Below are positions 35,084 through 44,183 of a DNA stretch of 53,845 bases, piece after piece. Source of the DNA: Syntrophobacterales bacterium (lineage in GTDB: Bacteria > Desulfobacterota > Desulfobaccia > Desulfobaccales > 0-14-0-80-60-11). Under the pieces are notes generated by a model. It searched no databases. It was not told the DNA's origin and saw only the letters and a program-made list of their open reading frames with translations. Location of the stretch: positions 1 through 53,845 of the forward strand of contig JALNYP010000025.1 of NCBI GenBank assembly GCA_023229795.1, in the 5' to 3' direction. The stretch's first letter is position 1; every line of letters starts with the position of its first letter. A program made the position numbers and the translations under genes.

Positions 35084-36028
35084 CTGAACGTCCACTCACC
35101 CCCCCTGGCCGCCCGGCTCTCCCGGATCAGGCTCTTCCTGGCCCTGTCCCGGACGCCCCATGGCCTGCTGGACCTGGCCACACCGGCCCTGGCCGCGCTC
35201 CTCTGTTACGGCGGCCTGCCGCCCTTGGGGGTGATCGCCCTGGGTCTGCTCACCGTGTTCGCCGGCTATACCGCGGTCTATGCCTTAAACGACGTGGTGG
35301 ACTACCGGGTGGACCAGGAGAAGCTCAAGGCCGCGGGGGGGCGGGAAAAGCCCGACTATCTCGACGCCGCCCTGGTTCGCCACCCCCTGGCCCAGGGACG
35401 GGTGAGCCTGACCGAAGGAGTCCTGTGGACGGTGGCCTGGGCCGCGGTGGCCCTGGTCGGGGCCTATTTTCTGAACCCCGTCTGCGCCTATATCTTCGTG
35501 GCCGGCTGTATCCTGGAGGCGATTTATTGCCTGTTGCTCCGGGTCAGCCACTTAAGGACCCTGGTCAGCGGTCTGGTCAAGACCCTGGGCGGGGTGGCCG
35601 CGGTCTTCGCGGTCAATCCCCACCCCGCTCCCGGCTTCCTGCTCCTGTTGGTTCTCTGGCTGTTCACCTGGGAGATCGGGGGCCAGAATATCCCCGCCGA
35701 CTGGCACGACGTGGAAGAAGATCAGCGGCTGGGGGCCCGCACCATTCCGGTGCGGCTGGGCCCCGACCGCGCCGCCGCGCTCATCCTGGCCGCCCTCGCC
35801 CTCAGCGTGGCCCTGAGCGTGGCCCTGCTCACTGTCGCCCCCCTCAGGTTTTCGCCTCTCCTGGCGGGTCTGGCGGTGGCCGCGGGTGTCTGTCTCCTGC
35901 TCCTGCCGGCCCTGCGCCTCTATCGGACCCTGGACCCGGCCCGGGCCGCGGCGCTCTTTAACCTGGCCAGCGCCTATCCCCTGGCCATGTTGAGCCTGGC
36001 CCTGGCCGCGCTGCTGACCGTCTCCTGA
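35084..36028 (+). CDS. UbiA-family prenyltransferase
   Basis: This membrane prenyltransferase of about 314 residues and eight to nine helices transfers a polyprenyl chain to an aromatic acceptor (quinone, heme or related). The two Asp-rich diphosphate/Mg motifs are NDVVDYRVDQEK and DWHDVEEDQRLGARTIPVRLG. Start choice: AAGGAGG at 35070-35076 is seven bases before an in-frame CTG (35084). The protein then reads NVHSPPLAARLSRIRLFLALSRTPHG, a typical family start, whereas TTG 35225 would cut off the first helix. The DUF2231 gene starts two bases after its stop. The acceptor is unknown; menaquinone or EboC-like roles are possible. Confidence 0.87.
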   Translation: MNVHSPPLAARLSRIRLFLALSRTPHGLLDLATPALAALLCYGGLPPLGVIALGLLTVFAGYTAVYALNDVVDYRVDQEKLKAAGGREKPDYLDAALVRHPLAQGRVSLTEGVLWTVAWAAVALVGAYFLNPVCAYIFVAGCILEAIYCLLLRVSHLRTLVSGLVKTLGGVAAVFAVNPHPAPGFLLLLVLWLFTWEIGGQNIPADWHDVEEDQRLGARTIPVRLGPDRAAALILAALALSVALSVALLTVAPLRFSPLLAGLAVAAGVCLLLLPALRLYRTLDPARAAALFNLASAYPLAMLSLALAALLTVS

Positions 36029-36030
36029 CC

Positions 36031-36621
36031 ATGGCGGCGCCAGATCGTTACACCAGCACCGGATCGGGGGCGAACCGCCTGATTCCGGGCACCACTCCGG
36101 CGGACAATCAGCGGCCCCTGCCGCCCTTTCTGGCCCGCGTGTTCGCCCGCTATCCCGGCCTGCGGCGCCGCCCCCATCCCATGCTGGCCCACTTCCCCAT
36201 CGTCTTTATGCTGTCCGCCGGCTTCTTCAGCCTGCTCTATGTCATCACCGGCCGGCGCGCCTTTGACGCCACCGCCTTTTACTGTCTGGGAGCCGGGCTC
36301 CTTACCATGGTCCCCGCCGTGGCCACCGGCTTGTTCACTCACTGGCTCAATTATCCCGGCGGCGCCGATCAGACCGTGCGCCTCGAAAAGCGGCTGTCCT
36401 ACAGCGTCCTGGTGATCGCTGCCCTGACTTTTATCTGGCGTTGGTTTATCCCCGGCGTCCTCGACCATCTGGCCGGGCCCGGCCTCCTTTATCTGTTCCT
36501 GGTCCTGGCCCTGACGCCGCTCGTGACCGCCAACGGCTATTTCGGCGGCATGCTCACTTTCCCCTTGGACGCGGAGTTTTCGCCGCCGGGCCGCCCGGAG
36601 CAATTCAAGGAGGGTCGCTAA
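36031..36621 (+). CDS. DUF2231 predicted membrane protein
   Basis: The protein has 196 residues with an about 50-residue soluble N-terminus, then four membrane helices. The DUF2231 hallmark is RRRPHPMLAHFPIVFMLSAGFFSLLYV, and FTHWLNYPGG follows. It is clearly paralogous to the C-terminal half of the protein at 38823-39572, which flanks the NO reductase on the other side. The repeated His residues in HPMLxHFP suggest heme or metal binding, but this is inference. It starts two bases after the UbiA-family stop and ends one base before the NO reductase start. Confidence 0.85.
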   Translation: MAAPDRYTSTGSGANRLIPGTTPADNQRPLPPFLARVFARYPGLRRRPHPMLAHFPIVFMLSAGFFSLLYVITGRRAFDATAFYCLGAGLLTMVPAVATGLFTHWLNYPGGADQTVRLEKRLSYSVLVIAALTFIWRWFIPGVLDHLAGPGLLYLFLVLALTPLVTANGYFGGMLTFPLDAEFSPPGRPEQFKEGR

Positions 36622-36622
36622 A

Positions 36623-38830
36623 ATGACCATGCCGGAAAGCACCGGCCCGGAACTGTCCCCCTGGTGGAAGATCGGGGTCCTGGTCACCCTTTTTATCGGC
36701 TTTTCCGTCCTGATCTTCATTGCCGTCCAGGCCTACCGGGACGCCCCGCCCCTGCCCGTCCGGGTGGTCAACCCCGGTGGGGAGACCATCTTCACCCGGG
36801 ATGACATCCTGGCCGGGCAGCAGGTCTTCCTGAAATACGCCCTTATGGAAAACGGCACTATTTGGGGGCACGGGGCCTATCTGGGACCGGATTTTTCCGC
36901 GGCCTACCTCCATGCCCTGGCTCTGACGGCCGGGGACGCGGAAGCCCGCCGGCTTTACGGGCGGGCCCTGGCCGACATCCACGACGGTCAGCGGGACGCG
37001 GTGGAGGCCGCAATCCAGAGCTTACTGAAGAAAAACCGCTACGATCCCCGCAGCCAAATCCTGACCTTCTCGGAACCGGAAGCCTCCTCCTACTGGCAGC
37101 AGATCGGCGCCTGGTCCGACTATTTCGCCCATCCTGCCCAAAACGGCGGCCTGAAGGCCAAATATATCGACAATCCCCGGGAACTGCGCCAGCTTACCGC
37201 GTTTTTCGCCTGGACCGCCTGGGCCTCGGTGGCCGACCGTCCGGGACGCGATTACTCCTATACCAATAATTTCCCCTATGATCCCCTGGCGGGGAACACG
37301 CCGCCCGCCGCGGCCTACCTTTGGAGCGCCCTGAGCCTCATCACCCTGCTCACCGGCACCGCGGTCATCCTTTTCGCCTTCGGCAAATTCGACTACCTGG
37401 GCTGGCGGGGCCTGGAAACCCCGGCGCCTCCCCGGATGCTGCCGGGCCGGGCCACCGCCGCGCAGAAGGCCACCCTCAAGTATTTCGTAGTGGTCATGCT
37501 GCTCTTCCTGGCCCAGGTCCTGGTGGGCGCGGCCACGGCCCACAACCGGGTCGAGCCGGGCAGTTTCTACGGCCTTGACCTCTATCAGTGGTTTCCCAGC
37601 AATATCCTGCGCACCTGGCACCTGCAACTGGCCATTTTCTGGATCGCCACCGCGTACGTCGGCGGCGGCCTGGTCCTGGCCTCCTCTCTGGGGGAGTCCG
37701 AACCCAAGGGGCAGGTCCGCTGGATTCACGCCCTCTTCTGGGCCCTGGTCGCGGTGGTGGGCGGCAGCCTCCTGGGGGAAATCCTGGGAATCAATCAGCT
37801 CCTGGGCCGTCTCTGGTTCTGGTTCGGCCACCAGGGCTGGGAATACCTGGACCTGGGCCGCGGCTGGCAGTTCCTGCTGGCCGCAGGCCTGCTCCTCTGG
37901 GCCGGCCTCCTGTACCGGGCCTTGGCCCCGGCCTTCAAGAACCCCGAGCGCCGGGAGATTGCCATCCTGTTCATGCTCGCCGCCCTGGCTATCCCGGTCT
38001 TCTACCTGCCCGCGTTCTTCTTCGGCAGCGCCACCAACTACACCGTGGTGGACAACTGGCGCTTCTGGATCATCCACCTCTGGGTGGAGGGCTTCTTCGA
38101 ACTCCTGGTGACCGCCATGGTGGCCGTCACCTTCCTGCAACTGGGGGTGGTCTCCCGCCAGACCGCAGCCCGGGTGGTCTATCTGGACGCCATCCTCTTT
38201 TTGGGGAGCGGCATCATCGGCACCGGCCACCACTGGTATTGGACCGGCCAGACCAACGTCAACCTGGGCCTGTCCGCCCTGTTTTCCGCCATGGAAGTGG
38301 TGCCCCTGACCCTGTTGACCCTGGATGCCTGGGACTTCGTCAAGCTCACCAGGGGCGAATGCCGGGTCTGCGGCCAGAATCTCGCCATGCCGCATAAATG
38401 GACCTTTTATTTCCTCATGGCCGTGGGCTTTTGGAATTTCGTGGGGGCCGGCATCTTCGGATTTCTCATCAACCTGCCCATCGTCAGCTACTTCGAAGTG
38501 GGCACCATCCTGACCCCCAACCACGGCCACGCCGCACTCATGGTGGTGGGCAATCTCTTCCCCGGCGGGGTCCTGCAGTTTTACGACGTCCTGACCAACG
38601 GCTACTGGCATGCCCGCAGCCTGGCCTATACGGGCCAAAGCTTCGTGCGCCTCATCGAGTGGTGCCGTCTGCCCGGCGATCTCGTCTTTATCTTCCTGGG
38701 GGTCGGGCCCATGGTCGTGGCCGCCCTGTTGACGTACCGGTCTCTGCTCCAGGAAAAGACCCCATTGCCCCCTGACGCCGGGATGCCGTCCAGGGGATCA
38801 GCATCATCCAGAGGATCAACCATTGCCTGA
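36623..38830 (+). CDS. norZ: Quinol-dependent nitric oxide reductase (qNOR)
   Basis: This reduces NO to N2O with quinol electrons. It is a single polypeptide of 735 residues with a fused NorC-like N-terminal domain lacking a c-heme motif, then about 12-14 helices. Heme-copper-family features: NILRTWHLQLAIFWIAT (His about 333, low-spin heme side), IIHLWVEGFFELL (His about 485 and Glu about 488/492 of the FeB site), IIGTGHHWYWTG (two FeB His, about 536-537), and NHGHAALMVVGN (heme His, about 634-636). Both FeB His and the Glu are present, so NO dismutase is unlikely. GGAGG precedes ATG 36623. It is likely used for NO detoxification in an anaerobe rather than for denitrification, as no other denitrification gene is visible. 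Confidence 0.93.
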   Translation: MTMPESTGPELSPWWKIGVLVTLFIGFSVLIFIAVQAYRDAPPLPVRVVNPGGETIFTRDDILAGQQVFLKYALMENGTIWGHGAYLGPDFSAAYLHALALTAGDAEARRLYGRALADIHDGQRDAVEAAIQSLLKKNRYDPRSQILTFSEPEASSYWQQIGAWSDYFAHPAQNGGLKAKYIDNPRELRQLTAFFAWTAWASVADRPGRDYSYTNNFPYDPLAGNTPPAAAYLWSALSLITLLTGTAVILFAFGKFDYLGWRGLETPAPPRMLPGRATAAQKATLKYFVVVMLLFLAQVLVGAATAHNRVEPGSFYGLDLYQWFPSNILRTWHLQLAIFWIATAYVGGGLVLASSLGESEPKGQVRWIHALFWALVAVVGGSLLGEILGINQLLGRLWFWFGHQGWEYLDLGRGWQFLLAAGLLLWAGLLYRALAPAFKNPERREIAILFMLAALAIPVFYLPAFFFGSATNYTVVDNWRFWIIHLWVEGFFELLVTAMVAVTFLQLGVVSRQTAARVVYLDAILFLGSGIIGTGHHWYWTGQTNVNLGLSALFSAMEVVPLTLLTLDAWDFVKLTRGECRVCGQNLAMPHKWTFYFLMAVGFWNFVGAGIFGFLINLPIVSYFEVGTILTPNHGHAALMVVGNLFPGGVLQFYDVLTNGYWHARSLAYTGQSFVRLIEWCRLPGDLVFIFLGVGPMVVAALLTYRSLLQEKTPLPPDAGMPSRGSASSRGSTIA

Positions 38831-39572
38831 TGAGCTGAAAAAATTCTCTCTCGAGGACTTGGCGGAATTTGACGGCAGCCAGGGACAGCCCGTGTATATC
38901 GCCTTTCAGGGCAAGGTCTACGACGTCAGCGGCAGCGATTTGTGGGACGCCGGCCAGCACATGGCCCAGCATACAGCCGGCGGCGACCTGACCTCCGAGT
39001 TTCCGGACGCCCCCCACGGCGAAGAGGTCTTCGAACGCTATCCCCAGGTAGGGGTTCTCGAAGCCGAGGCCTTGCCTACTCCGGCCCCTGAGCCTCAAAC
39101 TGCTTCGGCCCGGGAGCGGTGGCAGCGGTTCATGCACAAGGTGCCGCTCCTCCGCCGCCATCCCCACCCCATGCTGGTTCATTTCCCCATCGTCTTCATG
39201 ATTGCGGCCACCGCCTTCACCCTGCTTTTCCTCCTCACCGGCATCAAATCCTTTGAGGTCACCGGCTTCCACTGCCTGGGCGGCGGCGTGCTCTTCACTC
39301 CGCCGACCATCCTCACCGGCTGGTTCACCTGGTGGCTGAACTACGAATCCCGCTGGCTCAAACCCATAGTCATCAAGGTTATCCTGTCCCCCCTGCTGCT
39401 GCTGGTGGGTACCGGGGCCTTCATCTGGCGCTGGCTGGAACCTGATATCCTGGCCGGGCTGCCCCACTGGCCCGGCCTGGTTTACCTGGCCCTGATCTGC
39501 TCCTTGACCCCTTTGGTCGCCATCATCGGGGCCTGCGGGGCCGAATTGACCTTTCCGGTGCACTCCGAATGA
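38823..39572 (+). CDS. Cytochrome b5-like heme domain fused to DUF2231
   Basis: The protein has 249 residues. The N-terminal 80 residues match the 'predicted heme/steroid-binding' cytochrome b5-like family (FSLEDLAEFDGSQGQPVYIAFQGKVYDVSGSDLW, then GQHMAQHTAGGDLTSEF..APHG with candidate heme His residues). A short linker is followed by a four-helix DUF2231 membrane part, RRHPHPMLVHFPIVFMIAATAF. The start TTG 38823 has AGAGG eight bases upstream and overlaps the NO reductase stop by eight bases. Overlap and heme site suggest electron delivery to, or assembly of, the NO reductase; this is inference. Confidence 0.85.
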   Translation: MPDELKKFSLEDLAEFDGSQGQPVYIAFQGKVYDVSGSDLWDAGQHMAQHTAGGDLTSEFPDAPHGEEVFERYPQVGVLEAEALPTPAPEPQTASARERWQRFMHKVPLLRRHPHPMLVHFPIVFMIAATAFTLLFLLTGIKSFEVTGFHCLGGGVLFTPPTILTGWFTWWLNYESRWLKPIVIKVILSPLLLLVGTGAFIWRWLEPDILAGLPHWPGLVYLALICSLTPLVAIIGACGAELTFPVHSE

Positions 39573-39701
39573 ACCGGCTTTATAGCCCCCGGATGTTGCA
39601 AAGCTGAAGCTTCGTTCTTAGGTTAATTAAGAAGCCGTTAAACTTTTCGGTTCCTCAATGGGGACTGGCCTGGTTCTCGGGTCTGGACCCAAAGGAGGTG
39701 G

Positions 39702-39721
39702 CACCGGCTTTCCAGCCTGTG
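39702..39721. repeat. CACCGGCTTTCCAGCCTGTG palindrome upstream of tkt
   Basis: A slightly diverged copy of the palindrome at 16069 and 16973. It lies in the 236-base gap between the cytochrome b5-like gene and tkt, which otherwise shows no gene. Confidence 0.65.
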
Positions 39722-39808
39722 CAGGGACCAGCATCGAAATTCCTGGGCCGGGGCGGTAGTCCCCGCCTCCCAGCCGTTTATCGAGATCAGCCAAGGAGGA
39801 AGTGCGAC

Positions 39809-41656
39809 ATGCCTGACGCCCCCACATTGGAACACCTGAAAAAACTGGCCACCCTGATCCGCTATAATATCCTCACCATGACCACCCGGGCCGGCTCCGG
39901 CCACCCCACCTCGTCGTTGTCGGCCACCGAACTCATGGCCGGCCTCATGTTCGGCGGCATCTTCCGCTACGACCTGGATAACCCCAAGCACCCCAACAAC
40001 GACCGGCTGATTTTCTCCAAAGGCCACGCCTCGCCGCTGTTTTATGCCTTATGGGCCGCGGCCGGCCGGCTCACCGACGACGAGTTGAAGACCTATCGCC
40101 AGTTCGGCAGCCCCCTCGAAGGCCATCCCACCATGACCTTCCGCTACACCGAAGCGGCCACCGGCTCCCTGGGCCAGGGCCTGTCCATCGGCCTCGGCAT
40201 TGCCCTGAACGCCAAGTACCTGGATAAGCTCCCCTATACCACCTACGTGCTCCTGGGCGACAGCGAAATGGCCGAGGGCTCCCAGTGGGAGACTATGCAG
40301 TTGGCGGCCCACTATAAGCTGGACAACCTGGTGGGCGTCCTGGACGTCAACCGCCTGGGCCAGCGGGGCGCCACCATGTACGGCCACGACCTGATGGCCT
40401 ATGAAGAGCGCATCAAGGCCTTCGGGTGGGAGACCATCCTGATTGACGGCCACTCCTTTCCCGAGGTCCTGGCGGCTTACAACCGGGCCATGACCGTGAC
40501 CGACGCCGACAAACCCGTCATGATCATCGCCCGCACCATCAAGGGCAAAGGGGTCTCCTTCATCGAAGACAAAAACGGCTGGCACGGCAAGACCTTGAAT
40601 AAAGAAGAACTGGCGCGGGCCCTCCCGGAGTTGGGCCCCGTTGATCACGCGGTCCGGGGCACGGTGACCGCCCCTCTCGATTTAAAGCCGCCGGCGGTGG
40701 CGCCTAAGCCCGCGGCCCCCCTGGCCTACAAGTTGGGCGATTCCCTGGCCACCCGCAAGGCTTACGGCAACGCCTTGAAGCGCCTCTATCCCCAGTTCCC
40801 CAACCTGGTGAGCCTGGACGGCGAGGTCAGCAACTCCACCTATGCCGAGACCTTCGAGGACGCCTATCCCCAGAAATTTTTCGAAATGTACATCGCCGAA
40901 CAGAACATGGTGGGCGCCGGCCTGGGGCTGGCCACCCGCGGCAAGATCCCCTTTGTCTCCACCTTTGCGGCCTTTTTCTCCCGGGCCTTCGATCAGATAC
41001 GCATGAGCCAGTACACCGAGCCCAACCTCAAGTTTTGCGGCTCCCACGCCGGCGTCTCCATCGGCGAAGACGGGCCCTCCCAGATGGGCCTGGAAGACCT
41101 GGCCATGTTCCGGACGATGTTGGACGGCGTAGTGCTCTACCCCGCGGACGCGGTGTCCGCCGAGCGCCTGGTGGAAGAGGCCCTGAAACACCACGGCACC
41201 GCCTATATCCGCACCAGCCGCGGCGCTACTCCCATTATCTATGGCCCCGAAGAGCAATTCCCGATAGGCGGCTGCAAGGTCCTGCGTCAAAGCCCCCAGG
41301 ATGTGGCCACGGTCATCGCGGCCGGAGTCACCCTGTTCGAGGCCCTGGCCGCCTACGACGAACTGAACCAAGAGGGCATCCAGATTCGGGTCATCGATCT
41401 TTACAGCGTCAAGCCGGTGGACGCGGCTACCCTGATGGACGCGGCCCGGGCCACCAAGGCCCTGATCACTGTAGAGGACCACTATCCCGAAGGCGGCATC
41501 GGCGAGGCGGTGCGCTCGGCCCTGGCGCCTCACCCGGTGCCCGTCTATTCCCTGGCGGTGACCAAAAAACCCAAGAGCGGCAAGCCCGCGGAACTCCTTG
41601 ATTTTGAAGAGATTTCCCGGCAGGCCATCGTGAAACTGGTGAGACAGATAAAGTAA
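39809..41656 (+). CDS. tkt: Transketolase
   Basis: This thiamine-diphosphate enzyme moves two-carbon units between ketoses and aldoses in the non-oxidative pentose phosphate pathway. It has 615 residues as a single chain, shorter than E. coli TktA (about 660). SGHPTSSLSATELMAGL and GHASPLFYALWAA lie in the cofactor domain, LGDSEMAEGSQWE..VLDVNRLGQRGAT is the ThDP/Mg motif (GDS..N), and YIAEQNMVGAGLGLATRG bears the catalytic Glu. Start ATG 39809 with AAGGAGGA eight bases upstream; the longer frame begins inside a repeat. Confidence 0.96.
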   Translation: MPDAPTLEHLKKLATLIRYNILTMTTRAGSGHPTSSLSATELMAGLMFGGIFRYDLDNPKHPNNDRLIFSKGHASPLFYALWAAAGRLTDDELKTYRQFGSPLEGHPTMTFRYTEAATGSLGQGLSIGLGIALNAKYLDKLPYTTYVLLGDSEMAEGSQWETMQLAAHYKLDNLVGVLDVNRLGQRGATMYGHDLMAYEERIKAFGWETILIDGHSFPEVLAAYNRAMTVTDADKPVMIIARTIKGKGVSFIEDKNGWHGKTLNKEELARALPELGPVDHAVRGTVTAPLDLKPPAVAPKPAAPLAYKLGDSLATRKAYGNALKRLYPQFPNLVSLDGEVSNSTYAETFEDAYPQKFFEMYIAEQNMVGAGLGLATRGKIPFVSTFAAFFSRAFDQIRMSQYTEPNLKFCGSHAGVSIGEDGPSQMGLEDLAMFRTMLDGVVLYPADAVSAERLVEEALKHHGTAYIRTSRGATPIIYGPEEQFPIGGCKVLRQSPQDVATVIAAGVTLFEALAAYDELNQEGIQIRVIDLYSVKPVDAATLMDAARATKALITVEDHYPEGGIGEAVRSALAPHPVPVYSLAVTKKPKSGKPAELLDFEEISRQAIVKLVRQIK

Positions 41657-41664
41657 GGATAGTC

Positions 41665-41880
41665 CGCGTAGGGGCGGGGTCTCCCCGCCCTGGCATGAGA
41701 GGGGCTAATAATTGGGCGGAGGAACCCCGCCCCTGCCATTGGCAATTCATGGTTTGCCATGAATTTATGCCGATTGCTGATCTTGAAATCCCCTAAATCC
41801 CCCTTTTCCAAAGGGGGACTTAAGACGCAATTCCTTCCAGTTCCCCCCTTTGAAAAAGGGGGGCTAGGGGGGATTTTAGG
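41665..41880. repeat. Repeat cluster between tkt and rpiB
   Basis: GGGGCGGGG-TCT-CCCCGCCC (about 41672-41690) and an inverted partner (GGGCGGAGGAACCCCGCCCC, about 41714-41733) are followed by AAATCCCCCTTTTCCAAAGGGGG and CCCCCCTTTGAAAAAGGGGGGC elements (41787-41880). The latter family recurs at 44184 and about 26252. No gene is present. Confidence 0.7.
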
Positions 41881-41931
41881 GCATTCCCCATAACCGGGAA
41901 TTCTCTATCAAACAGAGAAAGGGTGACCTCT

Positions 41932-42390
41932 ATGCGTGTAGGCATCGCCGCGGATCACGGTGGCTTCGAACTCAAGGAACAGATGAAGGAAGACCTCAAG
42001 ACCCTGGGCCACGAGGTGGTGGACTACGGCGCCCACGAGCACGCCCCCCAGGACGACTACCCCGACCTGGTAGTCCCCCTGGCCCGGGCCGTGGCCAAGG
42101 GCGAAGTGGAGCGGGGCATCGCCTTTTGCGGCAGCGGCGTGGGAGCCTGCGTGGCGGTGAACAAAATCCCGGGCGTGCGGGGCTCCCTCATCACCGACCC
42201 CTTCTCGGCCCATCAAGGCGTCGAAGACGATGACATGAACATTATGTGTCTGGGAGGCCGGGTGACCTGCTATGCCCTGGCCTGGGACCTGATCCAGACC
42301 TTCCTGAAGGCCCGTTTCAAAGGCGCGGAGCGCTTCAAGCGGCGTCTCGACAAGATCAAGGCATTGGAAAGACAGGAGAAACCGGCATGA
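41932..42390 (+). CDS. rpiB: Ribose 5-phosphate isomerase B
   Basis: This interconverts ribose 5-phosphate and ribulose 5-phosphate. The protein has 152 residues, the usual RpiB length. MRVGIAADHGGFELK at the start, YPDLVVPLARAVAKGEVERGIAFCGSGVGACVAVNKIPGVRGSL with the catalytic Cys and phosphate loop, and DDMNIMCLGGRV are all diagnostic. Start ATG 41932, with AAAGGG upstream; GTG 41923 is less likely. The stop overlaps the tal start (ATGA). Confidence 0.96.
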   Translation: MRVGIAADHGGFELKEQMKEDLKTLGHEVVDYGAHEHAPQDDYPDLVVPLARAVAKGEVERGIAFCGSGVGACVAVNKIPGVRGSLITDPFSAHQGVEDDDMNIMCLGGRVTCYALAWDLIQTFLKARFKGAERFKRRLDKIKALERQEKPA

Positions 42391-43514
42391 GAGAGAACCC
42401 TTTGCTGAAATTGGCCGCGTTCGGCCAGTCCATCTGGCTGGATTATATCCGCCGGCAGATGATCGACAACGGGGAACTCCAAAAGCTCATCGACGACGAC
42501 GGGCTTAAGGGAGTGACCTCCAACCCCGCCATCTTCGAGAAGGCCATTGCCGGCAGCCGCGATTACGATGCGTCCATCCGCACCCTGGCCCAGGCGGGCC
42601 GGAGCATTCAGGCCATCTACGAGGTCCTCACGGTGGAGGACGTGCAGCGCGCCGCGGACCTTTTCCGGCCTCACTACGACCGGCTGGACGGCGCAGACGG
42701 CTTTGTCAGCCTCGAAGTCAATCCCCACCTGGCCCGCGACACCCAGGGCAGCATTGCCGAGGCCCGCCGCCTCTGGCAGGCCCTGAGCCGCCCCAATGTC
42801 TTTATCAAGATCCCGGCCACCAAGGAGGGCCTGCCCGCCATCCGGCAGCTCATCAGCGAAGGGATCAACGTCAACGTCACCCTGCTCTTCGGGCTGCCCC
42901 GCTACCGGGAAGTGGCCGAGGCCTATATCGCCGGCCTGGAGGCCCGGGCCGCCCAGGGTAAACCCCTCCGGGTGGCCTCCGTGGCCAGTTTCTTCTTGAG
43001 CCGCATCGACGTACTCCTGGACCCCCAGCTGGAGGCCCTGGCCGCTGCCAGCGGACCCCAGGCCCTGGGAGCCAAAGAGCTCATCGGCCAGGTGGCCATC
43101 GCCAGCGCCAAGGTGGCCTATACCATCTACCAGGAGATTTTCGGCAGCGCCCGCTTTCAAGCCCTGGTCTCGAAGGGAGCCCGGCCCCAGCGCCTCCTGT
43201 GGGCCAGCACCAGCACCAAGAATCCGGCCTATCCCGACGTCAAGTATGTCGAGCCCCTCATCGGCCCTAACACGGTGAACACCCTGCCCCCGGAGACCAT
43301 CGAGGCCTACCGCGACCACGGCCAACCCGCCGCCCGCCTGGCCGAAGGGGTGGACCGGGCCGCCGCTTATCTCCAGCGCCTGCCGGAGTTGGGGCTCGAC
43401 CTCAACCAGGCCACCCAGCAATTGGAAGACGAAGGCGTCGACAAGTTCAATAAGCCCTTCGACTCCCTTATGGGCACCCTGGAGCGCAAACGCCGGGAGG
43501 CCCTGCCGGGATGA
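42387..43514 (+). CDS. tal: Transaldolase
   Basis: This transfers a dihydroxyacetone unit between sugar phosphates. It is the long form with 375 residues. Motifs: WLDYIRRQMIDNGELQKLIDDDGLKGVTSNPAIFEKAI (about 18-55), FVSLEVNPHLARDT, and NVFIKIPATKEGLPAI with the Schiff-base Lys at about 137. ASTSTKNPAYPDVKYVEPLIGPNTVNTLPPETIEAYRDHG is the usual C-terminal block. It overlaps both rpiB and the HAD gene by ATGA junctions, so the three are one translation-coupled unit. Confidence 0.95.
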   Translation: MRENPLLKLAAFGQSIWLDYIRRQMIDNGELQKLIDDDGLKGVTSNPAIFEKAIAGSRDYDASIRTLAQAGRSIQAIYEVLTVEDVQRAADLFRPHYDRLDGADGFVSLEVNPHLARDTQGSIAEARRLWQALSRPNVFIKIPATKEGLPAIRQLISEGINVNVTLLFGLPRYREVAEAYIAGLEARAAQGKPLRVASVASFFLSRIDVLLDPQLEALAAASGPQALGAKELIGQVAIASAKVAYTIYQEIFGSARFQALVSKGARPQRLLWASTSTKNPAYPDVKYVEPLIGPNTVNTLPPETIEAYRDHGQPAARLAEGVDRAAAYLQRLPELGLDLNQATQQLEDEGVDKFNKPFDSLMGTLERKRREALPG

Positions 43515-44134
43515 CCCTCATGACCACCAGGATTACCCACCTGTTTCTGGATATCGGCGGCGTCCTGCTCACCAACGGCTGGGACCGCCGAGCTCGCCGG
43601 GACGCGGCCCAAAAATTCGCCCTGGACCTGGACGATCTGAACGACCGGCACAAGATGAGCTTCGACACCTACGAGCAGGGCAAACTGAGTCTGGACACCT
43701 ACCTGAGCCAGGTAGTGTTCTATCAGGAACGGCCCTTCACCCGGGAAGCCTTCAAAGAATTCATGTTCGCCCAATCCCAGCCCAAGGTTGACATGATCAA
43801 CCTGGTAAGCGCCCTCAAGTGGAAATACCGGCTCAGGGTGGCGGCCATCAGCAATGAAGGCCGGGAACTCACCATTCATCGTATCAAGAAGTTCACCATG
43901 ACCGCGTTCATCGATTTTTTCGTGTCCTCCTGTTTCGTCCATTTCCGCAAACCGGACGCGGACATGTACCGCATCGCCCTGGACATCTCCCAGGCGGACC
44001 CGGCCCGTTCCGTCTACATCGACGACCGGGCCCTGTTCGTGGAGATCGCCCGGAGCCTGGGCCTGATCGGGATTCTGCACCAGGGGTTCGACTCCACCCG
44101 CCAGACTCTGAGGGACCTGGGGCTGGAGGAATAG
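43511..44134 (+). CDS. HAD-superfamily phosphatase-like hydrolase
   Basis: The protein has 207 residues with HAD fold motifs: HLFLDIGGVLLTNGWDRRAR (motif I, nucleophile Asp; the second Asp of D-x-D is Gly, as in some sugar phosphatases), AAISNEGRELT (motif II), FRKPDADMYRIAL (motif III Lys) and VYIDDRALFVEIARSLGL (motif IV). The lack of the usual acid Asp may shift activity to a slow phosphatase or phosphomutase-like role. It is translated through ATGA overlap with tal. Likely substrate: a sugar phosphate, from context only. Confidence 0.87.
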   Translation: MTLMTTRITHLFLDIGGVLLTNGWDRRARRDAAQKFALDLDDLNDRHKMSFDTYEQGKLSLDTYLSQVVFYQERPFTREAFKEFMFAQSQPKVDMINLVSALKWKYRLRVAAISNEGRELTIHRIKKFTMTAFIDFFVSSCFVHFRKPDADMYRIALDISQADPARSVYIDDRALFVEIARSLGLIGILHQGFDSTRQTLRDLGLEE

Positions 44135-44183
44135 GCGTGAGCCACGAGCAATCGCTTATGAGCTTTTACCGTGAAAACCAAAA

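Noticed and set aside
36623..38830. NO dismutase instead of NO reductase
   Set aside because: The FeB histidines (GTGHHWYW) and the Glu of HLWVEGFFE are present, whereas I recall substitutions at these catalytic positions in NO dismutases.
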